Positions 14,891 to 22,498 of a DNA stretch of 22,848 nt are shown piece after piece (position 1 is the first letter of the stretch; each line of letters starts with the position of its first letter). A program made the position numbers and the translations under genes. Origin of the DNA: Methanosarcina sp. UBA293 (lineage in GTDB: Archaea > Halobacteriota > Methanosarcinia > Methanosarcinales > Methanosarcinaceae); contig DALS01000067.1 of the NCBI GenBank assembly GCA_002499445.1, positions 1 to 22,848 of the forward strand, read 5' to 3'. The notes under the pieces are model-generated. The model was given only the letters and a program-made list of their open reading frames with translations, was not told the DNA's origin and ran no database searches.

Positions 14891-16026
14891 GTGATTGTCT
14901 ATTCGATTTGCATATTGGATATGTCCGTTTTAAAAACCCTATTGCATTGGCGCCTATGGCAGGAATTGTAGATAGTGCCTTTGCCAACCAATATGCAGAC
15001 AATGCCGGGCTGGTAGTTCTTGGAGCCTTTAATCTGGATAAGGCTTCAATAGCTGTTGCTTCAGACCTTGTAGCCCGGGGTAGAAAAGAGTTCATCTCGG
15101 ATGAACCTATGGAGCTTATAAAAAAGGAAATCCGGGCAGTAACATCTGGAAGTGCAGTTGCAGTGAATGTCAGGAGTACTACACTTGACTCTCTCATTGA
15201 GGCTGCGAAAATTGTCAAAGAAGAAGGAGCGATCCTTGAATTAAATGCTCACTGCAGGCAGCCCGAAATGCTCGAAGCCGGGCTGGGAGAAGCTCTTCTC
15301 CACGACCTTCCACGGCTTTCAGCATGGATCAGGGCGATAAAGGAAACCGGAGTTGTGCTTTCCGTAAAATTAAGGGCAAACGTCGTTGATGATATCGAAC
15401 TTGCAAGGCTTATCGATAAGTCGGGTGCAGATATCATACATATTGATGCCCCAATGAAAGGTTTCGGGGCTGACCTTGATGCAATTCTTAATTACAGAGA
15501 TGCTACAAGGCTATTTCTGATCGGGAACAATTCGGTTAAGGACTTTGAAGCCGCAAAGGATATGTTTACCCGAGGTGCCGATATGGTTTCAGTTGCCAGG
15601 GGAGTCCTTGAGGATCCAGGGCTTATACAGAAACTGGTAGAAAACGTAACTTCCTTCCAGCGTGCTATAGGCTGGTATAACGCTCCCAAGCACGTTTGCA
15701 GTGATGGGGACTTCAGGGCGCTGGCTTTCTGCTGCCTGCCTGTAAAACCCTGTCCTCTGCACAATAAATTCCGGAAACTCGGATATACCGCAGAAGAGTT
15801 TGCCAGGACAAAGCTTGAATTTGCGAAAGGCACGATGCTGGAATACGGAGGGGACACGTGCTTCGGGAGCCTTGTCTGGTGTTGTAAAATCACCAAGCCC
15901 TGCTGGATTAGAGATGGAGTGTTAAATGCAATCGGCCTCTCTGATTCAGAGTATATGAAACTTAAACAGCAACTGGCAAAACACGTACTGGATAATGCCA
16001 GAATTCCGGTAAATGAATCCCATTAA
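14887..16026 (+). CDS. methanogenesis marker 9 protein (dihydrouridine synthase-like TIM barrel with Fe-S motifs)
   Basis: This 379-residue protein is conserved in methanogens (methanogenesis marker 9) and has no established function that I know of. Residues 1-250 resemble the FMN-binding TIM barrel of dihydrouridine synthases and dihydroorotate dehydrogenases, including NPIALAPMAGIVDSAF near the start and ADIIHIDAPM, LIGNNSV and GADMVSVARG further on. Residues 265-345 hold two similar cysteine groups: Cys271, Cys282-Cys283, Cys289 (FCCLPVKPC) and Cys325, Cys332-Cys333, Cys339 (WCCKITKPC), suggesting two iron-sulfur clusters. GAGGT lies five bases before the ATG at 14887. It overlaps the next gene by 14 bp, so it leads a coupled operon with the CitG-like and DUF447 genes. 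Confidence 0.9.
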   Translation: MSDCLFDLHIGYVRFKNPIALAPMAGIVDSAFANQYADNAGLVVLGAFNLDKASIAVASDLVARGRKEFISDEPMELIKKEIRAVTSGSAVAVNVRSTTLDSLIEAAKIVKEEGAILELNAHCRQPEMLEAGLGEALLHDLPRLSAWIRAIKETGVVLSVKLRANVVDDIELARLIDKSGADIIHIDAPMKGFGADLDAILNYRDATRLFLIGNNSVKDFEAAKDMFTRGADMVSVARGVLEDPGLIQKLVENVTSFQRAIGWYNAPKHVCSDGDFRALAFCCLPVKPCPLHNKFRKLGYTAEEFARTKLEFAKGTMLEYGGDTCFGSLVWCCKITKPCWIRDGVLNAIGLSDSEYMKLKQQLAKHVLDNARIPVNESH

Positions 16027-17053
16027 TCATGGTTTTACCTGCCCAATACCTGAATGGGCAGAAAACCCACAGATGTCAAGTTTTATTGCTCGCTGTGCCC
16101 AGCTTGCTATGCTGCTTGAGGTTTCAGCTTCCCCAAAGCCGGGAAACGTGGATAGGGAGCATGACTATCCTGATACCTGTTTTGAGCACTTTATAGCCTC
16201 ATCGGTAAGCGTTTACCCTGTCATCGAACTAGCTGCAAAAAGTAGAAACGGCATAGGTGCGCTAATCCGAAGTGCGGTTTGTGAGAGCTCTGCCTGGCAG
16301 AAAGGTGGAAATACCCATTTCGGCGCTTTTCTGTTACTTGTTCCTCTTTCAATGGCTGCAGGAGAACTCTTCAACTCATTCGGGAAAGCCACTTGTAAAC
16401 TCTCACCGGATGAATTTGAGACCCTTGCTGCGCATGCACATGCTTTTGTCAGGGCAACGGACTGTGAGGATGCTGTCGAATTTTACAGGGCTTTCGAAGT
16501 GGCAGGGGTTAGAGTTAACAGCGTGGATGAGTTCAGCCTTGGAGATCCTGAGTCTACAGCCGAACTGAAGGCGCAGGAAGTCACCCTTTACAAGCTTATG
16601 GATATTGCCAGGGGATACGACCTGATTGCAAATGAATGGGCCTCAGGCTTCGGGTGCTGTCTTGAAGGAGCAAGAAGTATAATTGAGTTCATGCAGGCTC
16701 AAAATGAAGGTGCCGAAAAATCAGTTTTCAATTGCTCGGGCACGGGTATTAATGAAGCTATTGTGTACACCTTCCTGAAATTGCTGTCCCGGCACAGGGA
16801 TACTTTCATTCAGACTAAGTTCGATGAAGACACTGCGGACTATGTTTCATCAAGGGCAGGCGAAATTCTCTCAGCCTGGGAGGAGTCTTCAGGTGATAAT
16901 ACCAGAGAAAACACCAGAGACTTTACAGCTTTGCTTCCTGCTGTACAGGAATTCGACTCCGAACTTCTTGAAAAGAAAATTAATCCGGGTTCAACAGCAG
17001 ATATTATCATAGCTGGACTTTTCATTGCTCTTCTGGGGGGACTGCGCTTTTGA
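16013..17053 (+). CDS. CitG-like protein (triphosphoribosyl-dephospho-CoA synthase family, COG1767)
   Basis: This 346-residue protein belongs to the CitG/MdcB family. Classical members transfer a triphosphoribosyl group from ATP to dephospho-CoA, releasing adenine, to make the citrate lyase prosthetic group. The family signature SASPKPGNVDREHDY lies at residues 38-52, and the second conserved segment GGNTHFGAF near 98-106. No citrate lyase or malonate decarboxylase genes are nearby, so a classical role is unlikely. The neighbours are a methanogen-specific marker protein, a DUF447 protein and dihydromethanopterin reductase. Homologs are, as I recall, also found among the C1-transfer genes of methanopterin-using bacteria. 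A role in making that cofactor is therefore likely by context. ATG at 16013 overlaps the upstream gene; 16073 is an alternative start. Confidence 0.82.
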   Translation: MNPINHGFTCPIPEWAENPQMSSFIARCAQLAMLLEVSASPKPGNVDREHDYPDTCFEHFIASSVSVYPVIELAAKSRNGIGALIRSAVCESSAWQKGGNTHFGAFLLLVPLSMAAGELFNSFGKATCKLSPDEFETLAAHAHAFVRATDCEDAVEFYRAFEVAGVRVNSVDEFSLGDPESTAELKAQEVTLYKLMDIARGYDLIANEWASGFGCCLEGARSIIEFMQAQNEGAEKSVFNCSGTGINEAIVYTFLKLLSRHRDTFIQTKFDEDTADYVSSRAGEILSAWEESSGDNTRENTRDFTALLPAVQEFDSELLEKKINPGSTADIIIAGLFIALLGGLRF

Positions 17054-17688
17054 CCGAATTTCTCCCTGAATGCAGAAAAAGCGAAAATGAATTTTCCACT
17101 GTCGATCTTTCTTCCTTTGGGATCAGGGAAGGAATTTCCGAAACAATCGTTAGCACAGGCCTGGAATCTCCTAATGCTGCTCCCATCGGAATAATCGTAA
17201 AGGGCGGAAGGCCTTTTGTCCGGCTATTCAATGGCACTCATACCTGGGCAAACGTCTTTAAAGAAAAGTACCTGACCGCAAACGTGGTTTATGACCCATT
17301 ACTTTTTGTGCGTTCAACTTTTTTCGACCTTGAACCTTCAGAATTTGACTATGTGCCTGTTCGCGAGCTAAATTTCCCCATCTTAAAAGAAGCCACAGCC
17401 TGGGTAGTTTTCGAATGTATTAATCTCAAGAATACGGATCATGCTCTTGTAGCCGATCTTATTCCTATAGAAGCAGGGTTCAATGAAGCTAATCGGAGAA
17501 GCCTGCCTGTTCCAAACAGGGGATTCAATGCGGTGCTTGAGGCTACTGTCCATGCAACCCGCTACCTGCTTACTGGAGAGGAGAAATATCTCGAACTGAT
17601 CCGTCATTATGAGTCGCTTGCTTCCAAGTGTGGGGGAGAATGCGAGAAAAAAGCCATGAAGTTGCTTTATGAAGTCCTGGGGCTGTGA
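17050..17688 (+). CDS. DUF447 family protein (FMN-binding split-barrel type)
   Basis: This 212-residue protein matches DUF447 (COG2457), an archaeal family with a flavin-binding split-barrel fold and no assigned reaction. The GISETIVST segment near residue 28 and PIGIIVKGGRPFVRLFNGTHTW around 42-63 fit the barrel strands. A C-terminal helical part (about 155-212) contains RGFNAVLEATVHATR and a MESLA-like helix with clustered Cys and Glu. The start is a TTG at 17050 that overlaps the stop of the CitG-like gene (TTGA), so translation is probably coupled. Its tight linkage with the CitG-like gene implies they act in one pathway. Confidence 0.82.
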   Translation: MTEFLPECRKSENEFSTVDLSSFGIREGISETIVSTGLESPNAAPIGIIVKGGRPFVRLFNGTHTWANVFKEKYLTANVVYDPLLFVRSTFFDLEPSEFDYVPVRELNFPILKEATAWVVFECINLKNTDHALVADLIPIEAGFNEANRRSLPVPNRGFNAVLEATVHATRYLLTGEEKYLELIRHYESLASKCGGECEKKAMKLLYEVLGL

Positions 17689-17755
17689 ATAGCTTTTTGG
17701 CTGTAACCGGCTCCTCAATTTAATTCATGTTTTCTTTGGCTTGCGTGCTCATACC

Positions 17756-17835
17756 TTTAATTACCCGAAATTTTTATTCCTCGAACCTTTTACTACATGA
17801 ACTTATTATTACAGAAACTTTTTATTACCCAGACC
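17756..17835. repeat. 16-bp tandem repeat, five copies
   Basis: Five consecutive units of exactly 16 bp start at 17756, 17772, 17788, 17804 and 17820. An approximate consensus is TTTTATTACCCGAACC; the second and fifth units are closest to it. The array lies between the DUF447 stop and the dmrX start and ends in a T6 run. It could bear on dmrX expression, but that is inference. Confidence 0.8.
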
Positions 17836-17880
17836 TTTTTTAGAAAATTATATTATCTTCCTCAGGTATGATTTCTTCTC

Positions 17881-18606
17881 ATGAGTTTTCAGAGAATTGC
17901 ATGGGGTATTACAGGCGCAGGGCATTTCTTGGACCGCAGTTACCAGGTCTTTAAGGAAATTAAGCTCAGAAACCCCGAAGTTTCCGTAAATACATACATT
18001 TCTAAAGCTGCAGAGGAGGTACTGCGCATGTACGGGCTTGAGCAAAAGCTTGTTAAAATCTCGGGAGGGGATTATCTTGAAGAAATCTTCCGGGAAAGCG
18101 AGCAGGGTTCGAGTTCTCCGAAGGTCGGACGCTTCCTGCTTGACAGGTACGATGCCCTTTTCGTTACACCTGCAACCTCAAACACAGTTTCGAAAATTGC
18201 TTATGGAATTGCGGATTCCCTCGTAACCAACGCCGTTGCCCAGGCTGTAAAAGGAGGAGTGCCTGTCTATATTGTGCCCGTAGATATCGAAGGTTCGATT
18301 ATCTCGGAAATGCCCTATAATATCGACCGGAAACAGTGTAAGCACTGCGAGAAATGTCCCCCACGAGAAAACTGTCCTCATGAAGCAATAACTGAAAAAA
18401 ACGGCTTAACAGACCAGATCGAACTCCTGAAGTGCAAGGGCTGCGGAATCTGCAAGGAACTCTGCCCTTATAACGCAATCAAAGGCGGGCCCGTTGAAGT
18501 CCTGGTCAGGGATGTGGACATGCACAATGTTGAGATTGTCAAAGGTTTGCAGGGAATTACTGTGCTTGAAAGCCCTGAGAAAATCCTTGAGTTTTTTCAA
18601 GATTGA
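17881..18606 (+). CDS. dmrX: dihydromethanopterin reductase, Fe-S flavoprotein (DmrX type)
   Basis: This 241-residue protein matches the archaeal AfpA/DmrX flavoproteins. The Methanosarcina mazei member reduces dihydromethanopterin to tetrahydromethanopterin, the last step in making this C1 carrier (tetrahydrosarcinapterin in Methanosarcina). An N-terminal flavoprotein domain (residues 5-150) shows GITGAGHFL and the TPATSNTVSKIAYGIADSL region that binds FMN. The C terminus has two [4Fe-4S] motifs: Cys153, 156, 159, 165 and Cys185, 188, 191, 195. ATG at 17881 has an AGGT sequence 13 bases upstream, a weak spacing. A five-copy 16-bp repeat lies just upstream. The position downstream of the CitG-like/DUF447 pair supports a cofactor-synthesis cluster. 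Confidence 0.92.
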   Translation: MSFQRIAWGITGAGHFLDRSYQVFKEIKLRNPEVSVNTYISKAAEEVLRMYGLEQKLVKISGGDYLEEIFRESEQGSSSPKVGRFLLDRYDALFVTPATSNTVSKIAYGIADSLVTNAVAQAVKGGVPVYIVPVDIEGSIISEMPYNIDRKQCKHCEKCPPRENCPHEAITEKNGLTDQIELLKCKGCGICKELCPYNAIKGGPVEVLVRDVDMHNVEIVKGLQGITVLESPEKILEFFQD

Positions 18607-18666
18607 AATGGATTTTTAAACCTGAAAGTGGTCCTTGAGAAGTCCCAAAATGAATTTTAAGCTTGC

Positions 18667-18731
18667 TTAGAGTTCTTTATATCCTACTTTGAGTTCTTTA
18701 AATTTAGATAGGAGCTCTTTAATCCCCGATA
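18667..18731. repeat. 21-23-bp degenerate tandem repeat, three copies
   Basis: Units at 18667-18687, 18688-18710 and 18711-18731 share GAGYTCTTTA followed by a variable AT-rich tail. The array lies in the convergent spacer between dmrX and the FAD/Rieske gene. Confidence 0.7.
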
Positions 18732-18781
18732 GAAATTCAAAGCAGTATTTTGAAAGCTTCTTAATACCTTTCCTTTTCTTC

Positions 18782-20323
18782 TTACTCCTTTATTTTCTTT
18801 TCTTTAAGTCCGTATACTGCAGGGCTTTTGATTACCTCTCCTTCTGCGCTATAACGGGAGCCATGACACGGACAGTCCCAGGTCTTTTCTGCATTATTCC
18901 AGGAAACGATGCATCCCATGTGCCTGCAGGAGGGGTCAAGCGTGTGGAGTATTCCTGTCTTGTCCCTAAATGCTGCAACCCTTTCGCCTTCAATTTTGAC
19001 AATTGCACCTTCTCCAGGCAATATCTGCGAGGCTTTCTCATGAGTAGGAGTTATCCGATCTCCCACAAGACCTTTAGTTGCTTCAGCAGCCTGTGAAAAG
19101 AAGGTTTTAGCGGACTCTACTGGTTTGAACCGTGAAGGATTATATACTTCCTCCCAGGGATTAGACCGTCCAAGGATCATATCTGTAAGAATCATCGCTG
19201 CAGCCGTGCCTGTAGTCATTCCCCATTTCCTGAACCCTGTCGCGATATATACATTTTCGTTATCTGAGGTTAGCCTGCCAATGTAAGGAACATGATCTAC
19301 GGTTATGACATCTTGGGTAGACCAATGGTAATCTATAGAATTGACTGAGTAGACTGACCTGACCCATTTCTCAAGGTTCCAGTAATGGTCAATTTCGTTT
19401 CCTTCTCCAGTCCGGTGTCCTTCCCCTGATACAAGTATCAGTTCGCCTCCTTCGGCAGGCTGGGAGCGCAGGGATCTGACAGGTTCCTCGGCATTGATAA
19501 ACATTCCTTGCGGGAAAGGTTCTTGAATACGAACTCCTAGCACGTATGAGCGGGACTGATATAGCCGCTGAAATAATAATCCAGGTTTATCGTGAATCGG
19601 AAAATGCGTTGCCTGGATAACCTTTTGTGCTTTTATGGTCCCCTTATCCGTTGTTATAATTACTGGGCCATCCCCTTCGATCTTCAAAGCCCTTGTTTTC
19701 TCAAAAATATAGCAACCATCTCCCTCAATCTCCCTTGCAAGAGCACAGAGATATTTTCTGGGATGGAATTGCGCCTGATTGCTGAAACGGACTGCACCAT
19801 ACGTTTCAAAAGGCAGTGGCAGGTCAGCTTCAAACGAAGCCGGGAGCCCAAGACTTTTAGCTGCATCGACTTCGTTTCGGATTTTTTCAGCGGATTCTTC
19901 AGAGCCTGCATAAACATAAGCCGGCTTACGGGCAAAGTCACAGGCTATGCCTTTTGAGCTTACGATAGAAGCTATCTTTTCTACAGCTGCCTGATTTGAT
20001 TCTGCGTACTGCTGTGCCTGCTCTTTTCCGAATTTTGAGATGAGGCGATCATAGATCAGGCTGTGCTGAGATGTAATTTTCGCAGTCGTATGACCTGTTA
20101 CTCCTGTAATTACTCGATCCGCTTCGATCACTGTTACGGACGGTACTCCTGCTTCTTTTAAAAGGTAGGCAATTGTAATACCCACTATCCCGCCCCCTAA
20201 AATTGCCACATCCATGCGCATATCTCCGGAAAGAGGAGGGTATTTGGATTCAGGCATAGTTGCCATCCAGTAAGATTCTGCCTTTCCAGGCAGGGCATAA
20301 TCAGTTTCCTTGTAGTCTGCCAT
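18782..20323 (-). CDS. FAD-dependent oxidoreductase fused to a C-terminal Rieske [2Fe-2S] domain
   Basis: This 513-residue two-domain protein has a DadA-like (D-amino-acid/glycine oxidase class) flavoprotein, residues about 25-400, with the FAD motif ILGGGIVGITIAYLL near residue 41 and the conserved HTTAKITSQHSL. The C-terminal 90 residues are a Rieske domain with CRHMGC and CPCHGS, giving the CxH and CxxH cluster ligands. Fusions of this type occur in bacteria and archaea; the substrate is unknown. It should move electrons between a substrate, FAD and the [2Fe-2S] cluster in the cytoplasm: no signal peptide is visible. ATG at 20323 is preferred, with GGTG upstream; an in-frame GTG at 20332 overlaps that site. 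It is convergent with dmrX and has its own leader of about 60 nt. Confidence 0.92.
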   Translation of the reverse strand: MADYKETDYALPGKAESYWMATMPESKYPPLSGDMRMDVAILGGGIVGITIAYLLKEAGVPSVTVIEADRVITGVTGHTTAKITSQHSLIYDRLISKFGKEQAQQYAESNQAAVEKIASIVSSKGIACDFARKPAYVYAGSEESAEKIRNEVDAAKSLGLPASFEADLPLPFETYGAVRFSNQAQFHPRKYLCALAREIEGDGCYIFEKTRALKIEGDGPVIITTDKGTIKAQKVIQATHFPIHDKPGLLFQRLYQSRSYVLGVRIQEPFPQGMFINAEEPVRSLRSQPAEGGELILVSGEGHRTGEGNEIDHYWNLEKWVRSVYSVNSIDYHWSTQDVITVDHVPYIGRLTSDNENVYIATGFRKWGMTTGTAAAMILTDMILGRSNPWEEVYNPSRFKPVESAKTFFSQAAEATKGLVGDRITPTHEKASQILPGEGAIVKIEGERVAAFRDKTGILHTLDPSCRHMGCIVSWNNAEKTWDCPCHGSRYSAEGEVIKSPAVYGLKEKKIKE

Positions 20324-20347
20324 AATTTTCACCAGTATGAAAATTTG

Positions 20348-20360
20348 GGAGAAGTTCTCC
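20348..20360. promoter_or_regulatory. perfect inverted repeat in the FAD/Rieske leader
   Basis: GGAGAA-G-TTCTCC has six-base arms around one central base, the form of a small operator. It lies about 25-37 bp before the start codon, downstream of the likely transcript start. No known regulator motif is recognised. Confidence 0.3.
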
Positions 20361-20602
20361 GTACCTGAGTCCTTTTAACAGCCTTGCCTTTTAAACGGCA
20401 GACTCCGAGATTGCTCAAGTTTTTTAAACCCCTTATTCACAATTCTCCCCTATGTCCATTCTCAAATAGATATCATAAAATTATCTAATTAAATATTATA
20501 AAAATTAATAGTAATATTAGCTCAGGTATCGTTAGCGCGGGAAGAGTTAATTAAAACCGGACTTGAAACCTAAATGTCGAAAATCGAAGCAAAAAGTCAA
20601 GC

Positions 20603-20711
20603 TCAATAATTAATCAACATTCTTCAAGGTTGATAACTAATCAATATCTATCAGATTAATAATTAGTCAAGAACTGATCAGGATTAATAATTAATCGATA
20701 TCTAATCAGGA
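20603..20711. repeat. 26-28-bp tandem repeat, four copies
   Basis: Units lie at 20603-20629, 20630-20655, 20656-20683 and 20684-20711. Each carries the core ATAAYTARTC, and the last three carry ATCAG near the end. The final two are exactly 28 bp and the most alike. The array ends 25 bp before the kinase start codon, in its probable promoter/leader. Confidence 0.75.
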
Positions 20712-20736
20712 AACAGAAGAGGTATTGAGGTAAGAT

Positions 20737-21939
20737 ATGAGGTATCTGGTATTTTTGAGAGGAGTGCCTGGCTCCGGCAAATCAACTTTTGTTAGGGAAA
20801 ATAATCTTGAACCTTATACTATTTCTTCGGATAGTGTCAGGTTGCTCCTTAAACCACCTGTACTCTCAGTTACCGGAAAGCCTGCGCTCTCTCAACAAAT
20901 TAATCCCAGAGTCTGGGGGCTAATTTACTCTCTCATTAAATCCCGTATGGAGGACGGGGATTTCACAGTTCTCGACGCGACAAATGCAGCAAACACAGAT
21001 ATTGCCAAATATAGGAAGCTTGTCAGAACTTACAGGTATACGGCTCTTTGCGTTGATTTTTCGGGTATTCCTCTTGAAATTGTAAAGGAAAGAAACAGGA
21101 AGAGACCTGCATACGAGGTTGTGCCTGAAACTGTAATTGATGAGATGTACTCAATAATAAGAAGGCAGACGGTTCCATCATTTGTCACTGTAATAAAGCC
21201 ACAAGAATTCTATGAAAAAATCCAGTACAAATCTACTGACTTTTCCCGCTACAGAAAAATCCATCACATAGGAAATGTAAACGGAAATTACGCGGCTCTC
21301 ATGCAGTATTTTGCATGCGGGTTAAATGAAAGTGACCTGTATATTTTCCTGGGAGATTACACAGGCAGCAGAACTGAAAATAATGAGAATATTGAAAAAT
21401 GTAAAATTTTTAAGATTCTGATCTCCATTATGTGCAGGGATAATGTGATCCTGCTCGAAGGTGACCGTGAAAAATATTCTTACAGGTTGGCAGAAGGCAA
21501 GGAACAAACTCAGCTTTCTGAAGTTACTGATATTCCGTATAACGTGGCAGAAATGGGGCAGGCAGGGATTATAAAAAACTATGCCCTCGACCTAAGTAGA
21601 AAACTGGTACCATGTGTTTATTATAAATTCCACAATAGGCATGTGCTTGTAACTCATGGAGGCCTGAGCAATCTTCCTGAAAATCTAATTTTTGTCGGAG
21701 CTGATCAAATGATTAACGGCGTGGGTGAGCCCGAAGATGCACGTCTGATTGCTGCGAGCTTCAACAAAAATACGAGTGAGAATACATGCCAAATTCACAG
21801 CCATAGAAATCCTGAAAATCTACCCATTGAAAACGGCAGAACATTTAATTTATGTTCTGAAGAAGAAGGTTTCCTGAGAACCGTTACTCTTGATAAAGAT
21901 GGATTCCATAGCCAGGAGATCAAAAATCATGAGGCTTGA
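20737..21939 (+). CDS. polynucleotide kinase-like P-loop protein fused to a degenerate PPP phosphatase domain
   Basis: This 400-residue two-domain protein resembles the kinase-phosphatase part of bacterial Pnkp RNA repair enzymes. The N-terminal kinase (1-160) looks intact: Walker A GVPGSGKST at 9-17, Asp32 in ISSDSVR as likely general base, VLDATN at 78-83 and an arginine-rich lid ERNRKR at 118-123. The C-terminal domain (175-395) keeps the PPP phosphatase order, but key residues are changed. GDxHG is GNVNG (179-183), GDxVDRG is GDYTGSR (206-212), and GNHE is GDRE (242-245). THGG (306-309) and a late HSH (354-356) remain. The phosphatase is therefore probably weak or inactive. GAGGT lies five bases before the ATG. 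An RNA repair role is inference from family. Confidence 0.85.
   Translation: MRYLVFLRGVPGSGKSTFVRENNLEPYTISSDSVRLLLKPPVLSVTGKPALSQQINPRVWGLIYSLIKSRMEDGDFTVLDATNAANTDIAKYRKLVRTYRYTALCVDFSGIPLEIVKERNRKRPAYEVVPETVIDEMYSIIRRQTVPSFVTVIKPQEFYEKIQYKSTDFSRYRKIHHIGNVNGNYAALMQYFACGLNESDLYIFLGDYTGSRTENNENIEKCKIFKILISIMCRDNVILLEGDREKYSYRLAEGKEQTQLSEVTDIPYNVAEMGQAGIIKNYALDLSRKLVPCVYYKFHNRHVLVTHGGLSNLPENLIFVGADQMINGVGEPEDARLIAASFNKNTSENTCQIHSHRNPENLPIENGRTFNLCSEEEGFLRTVTLDKDGFHSQEIKNHEA

Positions 21940-22498
<559 letters not shown>

Larger units (their letters stand above)
20333..20736. other. 404-bp divergent spacer
   Basis: This spacer separates the leftward FAD/Rieske gene from the rightward kinase gene. 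Near the leftward gene it holds an inverted repeat (20348-20360) and a box A candidate, GTTTAAAAAAC on the minus strand at about 20410-20420. The middle is very AT-rich. The right part is a four-unit tandem array (20603-20711). No further gene is seen. Confidence 0.55.

Noticed and set aside
18689..19096. Plus-strand 135-codon frame
   Set aside because: It is antisense to the Rieske domain and has no independent support.
20340..20440. tRNA gene on either strand
   Set aside because: Short pairings such as TGCC/GGCA are present, but there is no T-loop consensus and no cloverleaf.
20603..20711. CRISPR array
   Set aside because: Units follow one another directly with no unique spacers, are degenerate, and no cas genes are in the window.
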